From Rhizomonospora bruguierae (GTDB lineage Bacteria > Actinomycetota > Actinomycetes > Mycobacteriales > Micromonosporaceae), in the NCBI RefSeq assembly GCF_018397995.1, contig NZ_BBQH01000014.1, positions 1-64,000 on the forward strand: a stretch of DNA of 64,000 nt. The letters run 5' to 3'. The position numbers and the translations under genes were made by a program. The notes beneath the pieces are model-generated. The model ran no database searches. It was not told the origin of the DNA and saw only the letters and a list, made by a program, of their open reading frames with translations. Each line of letters begins with the position of its first letter. Within the stretch, counting starts at the first letter, position 1. Shown here piece by piece: positions 24,370-34,900 of the stretch.

Positions 24370-25421
24370 TTCACCTTCGCCGCGGCGTCCCCGAGCTGCT
24401 TGGCGTAGGCGGGCAGCGCCCACGGGATGGAGAGCACGGTGGGGGCGGAGATGGCCATCAGCTGCTCGTCGCTGTCGATCCGGAGGTAGGCGCCGTTGGC
24501 GATCGCGGGGATCTTGCTGAGCAGAGGGTCGTTCGTCAGCACGGCGGCGTCGCCGCCGTCGATGTACACCACCGCGATGTCGGCGTCGAGCCGGTCGGCC
24601 TCCTCGGCGCTGATGTCCGTCACGAAGGTCTCGGCGCCCTTGGTCAGTTGGATGACGCTGTCCGGGGTGGCGAAGCCGAGGTCGTTCAGGTACTGCACGC
24701 GGGTGTCCTTCGGCGTGTAGACGTGCAGCTTGCCGGTGTCCTTCGCGTCGACCCAGAACACCATGCCGGTCTTTCCGGCGGTGGCGGGGTACTTCGCCAT
24801 CTCCGCCTTCATCCGCTCCTCGGTCTTGGCGATGAGCTCCTTCGCGGCGTCGGCCTTGCCGAGGGCGTCACCGACCATTGCCGTGGACTGGCGCCAGCCG
24901 GTGCCCCACGGCATGCCCGGGTAGGCGACCGTCGGGGCGATCTTCGCGAGGGTCTTGTCCTCCTGCTCGCTCAGGCCGGAGTTGGTCGCGAGGATCACGT
25001 CCGGGGCGGAGTCGGAGATCTTCTCGTAGGGCACGCTGTCCGTCTCGTCGTGCAGCGCCGGGGTCTCGGCGTCGGCCGCCTTCAGCGCCTCCGTAGTCCA
25101 GGCGAGCACGCCGTCGCCGTCGGGGTCGCCCCAGAGCGACTTCGGCATGGCCACCGGGATGGTGCCCAGCGCGATCGCGGCATCGGCGCTGCCCCAGCCC
25201 ACCACCGCGACGCGCTCGGGGCGCGCCGGCACGGTCGTCGTGCCGTAGACGTCTTTGATGCTCACCGGGAAGCCGGCGGTCTGCGCCGACGCGGTGCCCT
25301 TGTCGGCGGAGCCGCCGGTGGAGTCGCAGGCCGAGAGCCCGACGATGGCCGCCATCGCGACGGCGAGGCCGGCAATGGCACGGGAGGTGCGCCGAGCGGG
25401 GGCGCTCACGGACGAAGACAT
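24366..25421 (-). CDS. Iron-siderophore substrate-binding lipoprotein
   Basis: A 351-residue secreted lipoprotein. The signal peptide ends in the lipobox VGLSAC, placing the lipidated Cys near residue 30. The class III binding fold begins RPERVAVVGWGSADAAIALG, with SDSAPDVILATNSGLSEQ near the middle. It captures ferric siderophore outside the membrane and delivers it to the two permeases. The ATG at 25421 is chosen for the GAGGAA six bases upstream; an ATG at 25436 lies in frame. An iron box lies 29-47 bases upstream of the start. Confidence 0.92.
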   Translation of the reverse strand: MSSSVSAPARRTSRAIAGLAVAMAAIVGLSACDSTGGSADKGTASAQTAGFPVSIKDVYGTTTVPARPERVAVVGWGSADAAIALGTIPVAMPKSLWGDPDGDGVLAWTTEALKAADAETPALHDETDSVPYEKISDSAPDVILATNSGLSEQEDKTLAKIAPTVAYPGMPWGTGWRQSTAMVGDALGKADAAKELIAKTEERMKAEMAKYPATAGKTGMVFWVDAKDTGKLHVYTPKDTRVQYLNDLGFATPDSVIQLTKGAETFVTDISAEEADRLDADIAVVYIDGGDAAVLTNDPLLSKIPAIANGAYLRIDSDEQLMAISAPTVLSIPWALPAYAKQLGDAAAKVK

Positions 25422-25449
25422 GGGTTCCTCGATCACTTCAGAGACGGAC

Positions 25450-25468
25450 TGAGGTAACCCTAACCTAA
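25450..25468 (-). promoter_or_regulatory. Iron box (IdeR/DmdR1 operator)
   Basis: Read on the minus strand, TTAGGTTAGGGTTACCTCA matches 17 of 19 positions of the iron-box consensus TTAGGTTAGGCTNACCTAA. It precedes the siderophore-binding lipoprotein gene, so the uptake operon should be repressed when iron is plentiful. Confidence 0.85.
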
Positions 25469-25514
25469 GTTCGGTTGCGCCCCGCGCTCCGGGGGCACCC
25501 GCGCCTGACCGCGC

Positions 25515-26069
25515 TCACCCCGACGACGCGAATGCCTTGCTCTCGCATTCCTGGACGTACTTGAATTGGTTGTCCGGCGGCAGGCTCTTGAAGGTGATGA
25601 AGCCGTCTTCCTCCCAGGCGTCGATGCCGTGCGAGCGGACGCAGGTCACCCAGTCCCGAAGCTTGTCGGCGTACTCGGGGTCGGTGCGCCGGGCGCGTTC
25701 CCAAAGCTCCTCGGGCTTCTTGTTGGCGCACGCCTGCTCCGCTGCCTTGGTCTTCTTCGTGTCCTCCGCCGGCCCCCGGACCTTCGGGTTCGCGCCGTGC
25801 TCGACGAGGCAGTCGTTGTACCGCTGCTGGAGGCGGTTCTCCTCCTCCTCGGAGGTGTCCGGGCGGATGAGCGGGGGCTCGTCCGCGGCGGCCGTGCCGG
25901 CCGTGCTGGCGGCGCCGGCCGTGGCCGACGGGCTGGCGCTGGCCAGCGAGGCGACGTCGGGGCCGGTGCCGCCATCCGCCGAACCGGAGCTGTGCGGCTC
26001 GCGGTCGCAGGCGGCCAGCAGGAGCGCCAGCAGCGCGGTCAGTGAACCTATTGCGAATCGTCGATACAT
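25515..26069 (-). CDS. Small secreted lipoprotein with four cysteines
   Basis: A 184-residue lipoprotein: signal peptide with lipobox LLLAAC, then a low-complexity Ala/Ser/Thr/Gly linker (about residues 25-65), then a domain with four Cys ([33 protein letters not shown]). The C-x-R-x-HG-I form is common in actinobacterial lipoproteins encoded beside MacB/HlyD systems. No function is known. The ATG at 26069 has AAAGG upstream; 26084 is an alternative. It lies 39 bases downstream of the permease gene in the same operon. Confidence 0.75.
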   Translation of the reverse strand: MYRRFAIGSLTALLALLLAACDREPHSSGSADGGTGPDVASLASASPSATAGAASTAGTAAADEPPLIRPDTSEEEENRLQQRYNDCLVEHGANPKVRGPAEDTKKTKAAEQACANKKPEELWERARRTDPEYADKLRDWVTCVRSHGIDAWEEDGFITFKSLPPDNQFKYVQECESKAFASSG

Positions 26070-26108
26070 CGGGACCTTTCCCATCCGTGTTACTCCGCTG
26101 TCGATTCG

Positions 26109-27350
26109 TTACGCCGAGGCCAGCGCCGCGGTGGGCGTCAGCCGGGCGGCGCGTACCGCGGGGTACAGGCCGGCCACCATCCCGACCAGGACCGCGCCGC
26201 CGAGGCCGGCCGCCACGGCGCCGCCCGGTATCACCACCGGCCAGCCGTGGCTCGCCGCGTAGCCGGCGGCCGCGACCGCGCCGAGCACCGTGCCGGCCAC
26301 CCCGCCGAGGGCCGAGAGCAGCACCGACTCGGTGAGGAACTGCACCCTGATCTGCCCCCGACTCGCGCCCAGGGCCCGCCGCAGGCCGATCTCCGCGCGG
26401 CGCTCCAGCACCGAGATGACCATCGTGTTGGCCACCCCGACGCCGCCGACCAGCAGCGCCACCACCGCCAGGCCCAGCAGCAGCGCCGAGAACGCGTGCT
26501 GGGTGGCGCGCTTGGCGGCCAGCGCGTCGGAGGGCCGGCTCACCATCACCGTGCTCGGCTGCGCCGGGTTGATCGTGGCCGGCAGCACCGCCCGCACGGC
26601 CTCGATCGCCGATTCGCGGGCCCGCAGGTAGATCACCGTGGGGTACCCGTCGAAGCCCAGCTCGGTGCGGGCGGCGTCCCAGCCGACGAGCACCGCGCGG
26701 TCGATGTCCGGCGACAGCGGGGTGGTGGCGAGGATCCCCACGACGGTGAACCACCTTTCCCCGATGATCACCTGCGGTTCGGGGCCGCCCGGCGGCACGT
26801 CCGGGACGCCCAGCCGGGCCGCCGCGACGTGGCCGAGCACCACGGTGGGCAGTGCCGGGCCGGCCCGGTCCAGGAAGTGGCCGCGGTACATCCGCGCGCC
26901 GATCGTGTCGAGCAGGTCCGGCCGGCTGGCCAGCACCGCGAGGCCGGAGCCGTCGCGCGGGTCGACGAGGTCGGAGCGGCGCACCACCGCGTGCGTGTTC
27001 GCCACCGCGGTCACGCTGGTCACCGGCCCGATCCGGCCGACCATCGGGACGGACTCGGTGGGCAGCCGCGGCGGCTCGCCGGGATCGGGCGCCGGGACGG
27101 CCTGCAGCAGGTTGGTGCCGAGCGCGGAAAGCTCGTCCATCAGCGCCCGGTTGCCGGCCGCCGGGATGGCGGTCACCAGGATCGTCGTGGCGATGCCGAT
27201 CGCGATGCCCAGCGCGGACAGCACCGCCCGGGCCCGGCGGATGCGGATCCCCAGCGCGCCCAGGGCCAACACGTCCGTGGGCGCCAGACGGACCGGCCGC
27301 GGGGCGGCACTCGGCCGCGGGGCGGCGGCCGGGCGGATCTCGGCGCTCAT
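26109..27350 (-). CDS. MacB/FtsX-family ABC permease
   Basis: A 413-residue permease. One N-terminal membrane helix ([20 protein letters not shown]) is followed by a large extracytoplasmic domain (about residues 65-260) and then three helices at the C-terminus. The family hallmark [24 protein letters not shown] lies between the last helices. It works as a mechanotransmission pump with the adjacent ATPase and HlyD-like adaptor rather than as a channel for cytoplasmic solutes. The ATG at 27350 overlaps the ATPase stop (ATGA). Confidence 0.9.
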   Translation of the reverse strand: MSAEIRPAAAPRPSAAPRPVRLAPTDVLALGALGIRIRRARAVLSALGIAIGIATTILVTAIPAAGNRALMDELSALGTNLLQAVPAPDPGEPPRLPTESVPMVGRIGPVTSVTAVANTHAVVRRSDLVDPRDGSGLAVLASRPDLLDTIGARMYRGHFLDRAGPALPTVVLGHVAAARLGVPDVPPGGPEPQVIIGERWFTVVGILATTPLSPDIDRAVLVGWDAARTELGFDGYPTVIYLRARESAIEAVRAVLPATINPAQPSTVMVSRPSDALAAKRATQHAFSALLLGLAVVALLVGGVGVANTMVISVLERRAEIGLRRALGASRGQIRVQFLTESVLLSALGGVAGTVLGAVAAAGYAASHGWPVVIPGGAVAAGLGGAVLVGMVAGLYPAVRAARLTPTAALASA

Positions 27351-28054
27351 CGAGCGGACTCCGTCGGGCCGGGCCGGCGGCTGTCCGCGACGATCCGGCC
27401 GTCGCGGAGCTCGACCCGGCGGGGGAGCCGCCGCGCGATGTCGCGGTCGTGGGTGATGAGCGCGATGGTGGCGCCCTCGCCGTGCAGCCGCGCGAGCAGA
27501 TCGAGCACGGCCCGGCCGGTCGCCGTGTCCAGCGCGCCGGTCGGCTCGTCGGCGAGGATCAGCGCCGGGTCGTTGACCAGCGCCCGGGCGATGGCGACCC
27601 GCTGCCGCTCGCCGCCGGAGAGCTGCCCCGGCCGGTGGGTCGTGCGGTGGCCCAGCCCGACCCGGTCCAGCGCGGCCACGGCGAGCCCGGGCCGGCGCCG
27701 GCGCGGCACGCCCGCGTACAGCAGGCCGGTCGCGACGTTGTCCGCCGCGCTCATTCCCTCGGTCAGGTGGCACTGCTGGAAGACGAAGCCGATCCGCTGG
27801 CCGCGCAGCGCGCAGAGCCGCCGGTCCGGCAGCGCGGTGACGTCGTGGCCGTCGATCTCGACGGTGCCGGCGGTGGGGCGGTCCAGCGTGCCCATGAGGT
27901 TCAGCAGCGTCGACTTGCCCGAGCCGGACGGGCCCACGATGCCGACCAGCTCGCCTTCGTCGATGTCCAGGGAGACCCGGTCGAGCGCCAGCACCCCGCC
28001 GGGGTACGCCATGGTCGCGTCGCGGACGGCCAGGACCGGCCCGGTCCGGCTCAT
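27347..28054 (-). CDS. MacB/LolD-type ABC ATPase
   Basis: A 235-residue ATPase. Walker A is GPSGSGKST (residues about 41-49), the Q-loop is GFVFQQCHL, the signature is [16 protein letters not shown], and Walker B is [12 protein letters not shown], with ADEPTGALD diagnostic of the LolD/MacB subfamily. The H-loop is [10 protein letters not shown]. Start and stop overlap both neighbours by 4 bases, locking expression of adaptor, ATPase and permease together. Confidence 0.93.
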   Translation of the reverse strand: MSRTGPVLAVRDATMAYPGGVLALDRVSLDIDEGELVGIVGPSGSGKSTLLNLMGTLDRPTAGTVEIDGHDVTALPDRRLCALRGQRIGFVFQQCHLTEGMSAADNVATGLLYAGVPRRRRPGLAVAALDRVGLGHRTTHRPGQLSGGERQRVAIARALVNDPALILADEPTGALDTATGRAVLDLLARLHGEGATIALITHDRDIARRLPRRVELRDGRIVADSRRPGPTESAR

Positions 28055-29226
28055 GAGGCGGTCACCACTTCGAGGCCCTCGCTCAGGCCGGTGCCGGTGA
28101 CCTCGACCATCCCGCGGGCGAACAGCCCGGTCTTGACGGCCACCAGCCCCCCGTCCGGCAGTTGCACCGCGTAGCCGCCCTCCCGCAGCGCCAGCAGCGC
28201 GTTGACCGGCACCGCGAGCACCCCGGTGCGGGTCTCCCCGGCCACGTCCACCTCGACATCCGCGCCGTCGAGCCGGCTCACCGCCTTGTGGTCGTCGAGC
28301 GTGACGGTGACGGCGACGCTCGGACCGCCGCCCGGGCCGGCCGGGTCGCCGCCGCCCTGGCTCGCGACCAGGCCGATGGAGCCGATCCTGCCCGGCGTCT
28401 CGGTACCGTCCGGCAGCCGGATGGTGACCGCGTCGCCGGTCTTCAGCCCGCCGACCTCGGTCACGGCGGCCTGGACGGTCACCACCTTGGTGGTCGGGGT
28501 CACCGACATCAACTGCCCCGCGGCGGCGTCGCCGACCTGCGCGGACAGGGTCTCGACCCGGACCGGCCCGGACAGCACGACGACGTCGCCGACCGCGAGC
28601 CGGCCGTCGGCGGGCAGCCCGTTGTCGCGCTGGAACCTCTTGACCGCCTGGATCAGGTCGGCGGTGAGCACGCCGTCGCCCTTGCGCACGGTGACCCGGC
28701 TCGGCGTGGCCGGCGCCGAGGTGGCCCCGCCGCCCTGATCGGCGGCCGGCGGTGGGGCCTCCGGCGTGACCGTCGTGCCCGCTCTGGGCTGCTTGCCGAT
28801 CGAGTAGCCGAGCGCGGAGAGGTTCGCGGCGACCATCGCGACGTCCCGGCCCACCGTGTTGCGCGCGGCCAGCGTGCGGTACAGCGGCGGGCTGCCGAAG
28901 AACAGCGACACGGCCTCGTCGTCGACCCGGTACAGCGGCTTGCCCCGCTTGATCACCGCCCCCGGGCCGGGCAGCCAGGTCACCACGCCCTCGCGGCTGC
29001 CCTTCACCGGCCGGTCCAGGCCGTAGCCGAGCGATCCGCGCAGCGTATGGCTGGTCGACAGGTCGGCGCGGGCGACCTGCACCGTGCGCACGGCGACCGC
29101 TGGGTCGGCCGGTGCCGCGTGGCCGGACCGGCCGCGCAGCCACGGCGTGGCCGCGCCGACCAGCAGCAAAACGGCGCCGGCCGCGATCCCGAACGCCAGC
29201 CGGCGGCGGGAGGTGAGAACTGCCAT
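28051..29226 (-). CDS. HlyD/RND-type periplasmic adaptor with peptidoglycan-binding insert
   Basis: A 391-residue membrane-anchored adaptor. The N-terminal helix [17 protein letters not shown] is followed by a beta-barrel/lipoyl half ([20 protein letters not shown]). A segment resembling a peptidoglycan-binding domain ([20 protein letters not shown], residues about 185-205) follows. The C-terminal barrel contains [20 protein letters not shown]. Together with the ATPase and permease it forms a tripartite export or signalling complex suited to a thick cell wall. It is divergent from the response regulator, 108 bases away. Confidence 0.85.
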   Translation of the reverse strand: MAVLTSRRRLAFGIAAGAVLLLVGAATPWLRGRSGHAAPADPAVAVRTVQVARADLSTSHTLRGSLGYGLDRPVKGSREGVVTWLPGPGAVIKRGKPLYRVDDEAVSLFFGSPPLYRTLAARNTVGRDVAMVAANLSALGYSIGKQPRAGTTVTPEAPPPAADQGGGATSAPATPSRVTVRKGDGVLTADLIQAVKRFQRDNGLPADGRLAVGDVVVLSGPVRVETLSAQVGDAAAGQLMSVTPTTKVVTVQAAVTEVGGLKTGDAVTIRLPDGTETPGRIGSIGLVASQGGGDPAGPGGGPSVAVTVTLDDHKAVSRLDGADVEVDVAGETRTGVLAVPVNALLALREGGYAVQLPDGGLVAVKTGLFARGMVEVTGTGLSEGLEVVTAS

Positions 29227-29321
29227 GGCGCGGATCGTGGCGGAGGACTTTCAGAAACCTGTCGGCAGCACCCGAAGTTTGACAAGCATCTCGGTCCACC
29301 GGCCGCGGGCCGCGACGCACC

Positions 29322-29327
29322 TATAGT
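29322..29327 (+). promoter_or_regulatory. -10 element for a probably leaderless response-regulator transcript
   Basis: TATAGT ends 7 bases before the ATG at 29335, and no ribosome-binding sequence fits in the gap. This is the spacing of actinobacterial leaderless promoters. No good -35 is visible at 17-18 bases. Confidence 0.45.
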
Positions 29328-29334
29328 CGGCCGC

Positions 29335-30042
29335 ATGGCCGCACACGTGCTCGTCGCGGAGGACGACCGGCACCACGCCGAGATCCTGCTGCGGTACCTG
29401 GAGTCGGACGGCCACCGGGCGTCCGCGGTCCACGACGGGCGGGCCGCGCTGGAGCACGTCCGGCGGCTCCGGCCCGACCTGCTGCTGCTCGACGTGATGC
29501 TGCCGGGGCTGGACGGCCTGGACGTCTGCCGCCGGATCAGGCAGGAGTCGGATATCCCGGTCCTCATGCTCACCGCCCGGGCCGGCGAGGACGATCTGCT
29601 GCTCGGGCTGGAGCAGGGCGCCGACGACTACCTGACCAAGCCGTACAGTCCCCGTGAACTGCTGGCCCGGATCCGGACCCTGCTGCGGCGGGCGGCGCGC
29701 GGCGCCGACCACGATGCCGGCCTGATCCGGGTCGGGCCGATCGTCATCGACCCGGTGCGGCACGTCGTCGAGGTCGGCGGGGCGCCGATCGAGTGCACAC
29801 CCGACGAGTTCGCCATCCTGGCCGCGCTGGCCGGCCAGCCCGAACGGGTCTTCAGCCGGGCCCAGCTGCTGCGCCAGACCAGCGGGTACGACCGGGACTC
29901 CACCGACCGCGCCATCGACACCCATGTGATGAACCTGCGCCGCAAGATCGAGCCGAATCCGCGCCGCCCGGCGCACCTGGTCACCGTGTACGGCGTGGGG
30001 TACAAGCTCGTCGACCTCCCCCGGCCCCGGCGGGACGGGTGA
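29335..30042 (+). CDS. OmpR-family response regulator
   Basis: A 235-residue two-component regulator. The receiver domain shows the acidic pair ED-D at residues 9-11, the phospho-acceptor Asp53 in LLLLDVMLPGLDG, and Lys in DDYLTKPYSPRELLARI. The winged-helix effector runs from about residue 125 to 230 (TPDEFAILAALAG, later DRAIDTHVMNLRRKI and VYGVGYKLV). It probably controls the divergent lipoprotein/MacB/HlyD operon in response to the kinase encoded next, with which it overlaps by 4 bases. Confidence 0.95.
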   Translation: MAAHVLVAEDDRHHAEILLRYLESDGHRASAVHDGRAALEHVRRLRPDLLLLDVMLPGLDGLDVCRRIRQESDIPVLMLTARAGEDDLLLGLEQGADDYLTKPYSPRELLARIRTLLRRAARGADHDAGLIRVGPIVIDPVRHVVEVGGAPIECTPDEFAILAALAGQPERVFSRAQLLRQTSGYDRDSTDRAIDTHVMNLRRKIEPNPRRPAHLVTVYGVGYKLVDLPRPRRDG

Positions 30043-31829
30043 GCGGTCGGCGGGTGCCGGTGCACCGCAGCCTGATCATGCGGCTGCTGGCCGCCTCGAT
30101 GCTGATCGCGCTGTGCGCCATCGCGGCGACGGCCTGGCTCGCGGTGCGGATCACCACCCGGGCGGTGACCCAGGAACAGAGCGGGGCGCTGTCCGCCGAC
30201 ACCGACGTGTACGACGCGCTGATCGAATACGGCGCCACCCACACCGGCTGGGACGGCGTGCGGGTCACCGTCCGCCGGCTCGCCGATCTCACCGGCCGCC
30301 GCATCGTGGTGACCACCATGGACCGGGCCGTGATCGCGGACTCCGCCGGCGGGCCGCTGCTGCCCGGGACGGTACCCACCGCCACGGTCGACCCGCTGTA
30401 CCTGGACGCGGGGGTGGCCCGCAACAGCGCGCGCCGGATCGACCCGCGCGCGGTCGGGCCGTACCGGCTGACCGGTCCCGAGCGCGACCAGTTGCGGGTC
30501 CTCGCCGACCAGCAGGCGACCTGCCTGCGCGCGATGGGCCTGCCCGCCGAGGTCGTTCAGACGCCGAGCGGCCGGCCCACCGTCCGGCTGGTGCGGGACG
30601 ACCTCGACGAGCGGGTCTGGGCCAGGTGCGACGTCGCGCGGCTGCTGGAGCCCGTGCCGTCGGAGCGCCAGCCGCTTGCCGAACTCACCGCCCTGGTCCA
30701 CGGGTGCCTGGGCGAACAGAACGTGGTCGTCACGCCGCTGTTCGGCGTCCGCTCCGACGCGCCGCGGCCCCGCACCGGCGGGAACGCGGATCCCGACCGG
30801 GAGAACCGGGTCCGCACCTGCATCGAGGAGAGCCGTCGGGCGCAGCTGAAGCCGTACGTGGCGCGGCCGGCGCTGCTCTTCATCACCGGCCCGGCCACCA
30901 CCACCCCGGCCACCGTGAACCTGTCCCGGGCCAACACCCTGCGGATCACCGGCATGACCGCGGTCGTGCTCGCGCTCGCCTGCGCGGTCACCATCCTGGT
31001 GGGCCTGCGGCTGGTCCGTCCGCTGCGCACGCTCGCCGACGCGACCCGGCAGCCGGCCGGCCGCGAGATCCGGGTGCCGGTCACCACCCGGGACGAGATC
31101 GGCAACCTCGCGGTGGCCTTCAACGACCTCTCCGACCGGCGCCTGGCGCTTGAGCGGCAGCGCAAGGCCATGGTCAACGACATCGCACACGAGCTGCGCA
31201 CGCCGCTGACCAACATCCGCACCTGGCTGGAGGCGGCCCGCGACGGCGTCGTCGAGGTGGACGCGCGGATGCTGGACCTGCTCGTCGACGAGGCCGTGCT
31301 GCTCCACCACGTGATCGACGACCTGCGCGACCTGGCCGCCGCCGACGCGGGCAGCCTCCGCCTCCATCCGGAGCCCACGGCCGTCGACGACCTGCTCGGT
31401 CAGGTGATCGAGGCCCACCGCGGCGCCGCCGAGGCCGGTGGCGTGGCACTCACCCTGCGCGCCGACGCGGAGGTGGACGCCCACGTCGATCCGGTCCGGC
31501 TGCGGCAGTTGGCCGGCAACCTGGTCGCCAACGCGATCCGGCACACCCCGCCCGGTGGGGCGGTCACCGTTCGGGTCGAGGGGCGCGGCGACCGGCTGAC
31601 GATCGAGGTGGCCGACACCGGCAGCGGCATCGCCGCGGCCGACCTGCCCAGGGTGTTCGACCGGTTCTGGCGGGCCGACGGCGCCCGCGGCCGCGACACC
31701 GGCGGCAGCGGGCTGGGCCTGGCGATCGCCCGGCAGCTCGCCCGGGCACACGGCGGCGACATCACCGCGACGAGCCGGCCCGGCCACGGCTCCGCCTTCA
31801 CCGTCGACCTGCCCGCCGCGGTCCCCTAA
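30039..31829 (+). CDS. HAMP-domain sensor histidine kinase
   Basis: A 596-residue membrane kinase. The first helix is near residues 12-35. A sensor domain of about 265 residues outside the membrane follows, then a second helix (TAVVLALACAVTILVGLRLV), HAMP (DEIGNLAVAFNDLSDRR), H-box DIAHELRTPLTNIR with the phospho-His near 383, N-box NLVANAIRHTPPGG, and G-boxes VADTGSGIA and GGSGLGLAIA. The sensor domain contains several Cys (ATCLRAMGLP, WARCDVARL, HGCLGEQN, VRTCIEES), unusual for such domains and similar to those of the lipoprotein encoded at 25515-26069. The GTG at 30039 overlaps the regulator stop. Confidence 0.93.
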   Translation: MSGRRVPVHRSLIMRLLAASMLIALCAIAATAWLAVRITTRAVTQEQSGALSADTDVYDALIEYGATHTGWDGVRVTVRRLADLTGRRIVVTTMDRAVIADSAGGPLLPGTVPTATVDPLYLDAGVARNSARRIDPRAVGPYRLTGPERDQLRVLADQQATCLRAMGLPAEVVQTPSGRPTVRLVRDDLDERVWARCDVARLLEPVPSERQPLAELTALVHGCLGEQNVVVTPLFGVRSDAPRPRTGGNADPDRENRVRTCIEESRRAQLKPYVARPALLFITGPATTTPATVNLSRANTLRITGMTAVVLALACAVTILVGLRLVRPLRTLADATRQPAGREIRVPVTTRDEIGNLAVAFNDLSDRRLALERQRKAMVNDIAHELRTPLTNIRTWLEAARDGVVEVDARMLDLLVDEAVLLHHVIDDLRDLAAADAGSLRLHPEPTAVDDLLGQVIEAHRGAAEAGGVALTLRADAEVDAHVDPVRLRQLAGNLVANAIRHTPPGGAVTVRVEGRGDRLTIEVADTGSGIAAADLPRVFDRFWRADGARGRDTGGSGLGLAIARQLARAHGGDITATSRPGHGSAFTVDLPAAVP

Positions 31830-31914
31830 GCGCCGTTCGCGTCGCCGTGGGGACACTGTGGCCGTCGGCCAGGTGCGGCAAAAGCGGCGTGATGCGCCCG
31901 GTGGTGGTAACGGC

Positions 31915-31953
31915 AGCGGCGGCCGCCTCGACTGGTCGAAGGCGGCCGCCGCT
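31915..31953. terminator. Strong bidirectional hairpin terminator candidate
   Basis: AGCGGCGGCCGCCT (31915-31928) and AGGCGGCCGCCGCT (31940-31953) are perfect 14-base complements with an 11-base loop. It lies in the 138-base gap between the convergent kinase and protease genes. It lacks T-runs but is very stable, as is usual for actinomycete terminators. Confidence 0.7.
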
Positions 31954-31967
31954 GGCGGTGGTGATGG

Positions 31968-34900
31968 TTACTTTCGGATGGGGATGAGCTGCGCCTCGTC
32001 GGTGCTGCGGTTGTCGTGGCTGACGACCATCAGGCCGAGGGCCGGCGACTTCGCGAACTCGGTGGCGTTCAGGGTCACCCTCTCCGTCGCCGACTTCTTC
32101 GGCTTGACGGTGTCGAACATGCCGGTGCTGACCGCCGGCGTGAACGCGTTGAAGGTGGCCGTGCCGGCAACCGTGTCCGATGTGTCGTCGGTCAGGCCGA
32201 ACGACGTGACGTGGTAGCGCAGCCGCGGGTTGTTCTTCGACAGGCACGGCGAGCCGGCGTCGCAGAGCTGGCTGGTCAGCACCGGCAGCACGATCGTGCT
32301 GCTGTCGTGCGGCGCGTCGGCGAGGAACTCGATCGAGCCGGCGCCCGTGCGCAGGTTGAACACGGCCGTGACCATCAGGCCGTCGCTGGAGCCGGCCGTG
32401 ACCGCCCCGTAGTCGACGCCGACGACGACGTAGTCGTCCACCCCGTCGCCGTTCACGTCGACGTAGACGTCGAACTCGTTCATCGCCGCGTTCGACCAGC
32501 GGTGGTGGGTGCTGATCGCGAACGCCAGGCCGCCGTCGAAGGCCTGCGCGCCGACCGCGCGGATGTCGTTGGAGCCCAGGCCCTTGTCCTTGCCGTCGGT
32601 CAGGCCCCAGGCGTACCAGTCGGCGGTGCCGGTGGTCACGCCCTTCTTGTTGGTCACGGTCGCGGTCGCGGCGCCGGTACGCGCCAGCTGCTTGGTGTCG
32701 ATCTTCGTCTCGATGGTGGAGATCGCCTGCGGCACCAGGTAGTACGGGACCGACAGTGCGATGCCGCCGTTGCCGCCGTTCTTCGGCGTGAACCGGACCA
32801 GGCCGGCCACGTCGTTGAACGCGCTCGAGTCGCCGGCGGTGGCCGCCGGCACGCTCAGGGTGACCTGCACGGTGGCGTCACCGCGAGCGGGGATCGTCAC
32901 CTGGGACTTGTTGAGCTTGACGGTGTGCGGGCTGCCCGCGCCCCGTGCGGTACCCACGGCGAACGTGACCGGCTTGTTGCTGAAGTTGTGCAGCTTGACG
33001 GTCTTCCCGACCTTGTAGTCCTTCGCCAACTCCGCGAAGCCGTAGTTCAGCGTCGCCGTGCCCTTGTCGCCCTCGGCGACGGCCTGGGTCTGGGTCGCGC
33101 CGACCGCCTGGATCAGCCCGGAACCGGCCACCCGCGTGGTGTAGCCGGCCACCTTGCCCGGGTCGGCCGTGTTCACGATCGCGGCCTTCCAGTACTGGAC
33201 CTTCTTCCACGTCGGGTGGGCCTGGCGCACCAGCGCGGCCATGCCCGCGGTGTGCGGCGCCGCCATCGAGGTACCGGAGATCACCTCGAAGCCGGTGCCG
33301 GTGCCGACGCCGGCCGAGGCGATGCTCACGCCGGGCGCGGTCACGTCCGGCTTGAGCCAGCTGTCACCGGTGCGCGGGCCACCCGAGGTGAAGTCCGCCG
33401 GGGCGAGGTAGCCCGGGTTGTCCAGGTTGAACGCGGAGAGTGACGCGGTGCCGCCGTCCGCCGCGACGAGCCGGGCAGCGTCGCTGCTCTTGACGCCGAG
33501 GAACGGGATGGTGACGGTGTACGCCTCACCGGTGTCCGGGTTGCTCGTGATCGGACCCTCGTAGGGCGGCAGGCCGTCCGAGGTGTTCACCATCAGGACC
33601 GCCGCCGCGCCGGCCTGCTGGCCGTAGATGGCGCGGGAAACCCGACCGCAGGTACCGCGCTCGACGACGACCAGCGTGCCGGCTACGCCCGCGTTGACGT
33701 ACTCCTGCGGGTCGCAGCCGAGCGAGATGCCGCCGCCCGACGTCGTCAGCACCTTCACCGGCAGCGGGGTGCCGGGCAGGGTGAGGCCGTTCGCGTCGAT
33801 CGCGTCGACGGTACCGCCGGTGCTCAGCGCCACGTGCGCGCCCGGGAAGTTCACCGTCGGGTCGCTCGCGGCCACGCTGATCACGCCGGTGCCGGCGGCC
33901 GGCGAGCCGGTGATGTACGGGTTCTGCCCGGAGTTGCCGGCCGAGGCCACGACGATGACGCCGTTGCGGGCGGCGTTCGCGGCGGCCACCGCGCTCGGCT
34001 CGTCTGCGCTGCCGAAGGGCGAGCCCAGCGACATGTTGATCACGTCCATACCGTGGTCGACCGCCCAGTCGATCGCGTCGACCGTGACGTCCGTGGAGCC
34101 CTGGCAGCCGAACACGCGGATCGAGTACAGGTCGGCCTTGGGCGCGACGCCCGGTCCGACCGTCCACGCGTGGCTGCTGACCGTCGTGGCGTTGTACGGG
34201 CCGCGGTAGGTCGTGCCGTCGGCGAGCACGCCGAAGCCGACCGAGGTGCCGGCCACGTGCGTGCCGTGCCCGTCGCAGTCCAGCGGGTTCGGGTCCGGGT
34301 GCGGCACCGGCTGGTAGTCCGGGCTGTCCGGGTCGGCGTTGTAGCTGTCACCGACGAGGTCGATGCCGCCCTTGACCTTGGCCGCCTTCGGACCGAACAG
34401 TGCGGGGTCGGCCGGCGCGGTCTCCTTCGCGTGTGCCTTCCGGTACGCCTCCGGGGTGCCCGGACCGCCGAAGTCGGCGTGGGTGTAGTCGATACCGGTG
34501 TCGATCACCGCGACCTTGATGCCCTCACCGTGGAAGCCGCTCACGCCGGCCCACGCCGCCGGCGCGCCGATGAGCGGAACGCCCTTGGTGTTGTCCGGCT
34601 TCATCGTCTGGACCCGGCGCACGGCCACCACGTTCGGCAGGTCCAGCAGCGAGGTCGCCTGGCGCTCCGACATGCGTACCTTGACGCCGTTGTACGCGGA
34701 CTGGTAATCGCCGAGCACCGTGCCGCCGAGTTCGCGGACGCGCTGCTCGACGGGAGTCTGCTGAGATCTCAACCGGTTCTTGTGCGCCTGCTTCTCGCTG
34801 CTGCTCAGCGGCGCGGGCGCGTCGGCCTCCGCGACGGCGACCGGGTCACCGGCCAACTGCACCATCAGGGTGGCCTGCGCATTGCGCAGGCCCAGCGGCT

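Noticed and set aside
17967-25421. Siderophore biosynthesis cluster
   Set aside because: Only transport genes are present; no NRPS, NIS synthetase or monooxygenase lies in this region.
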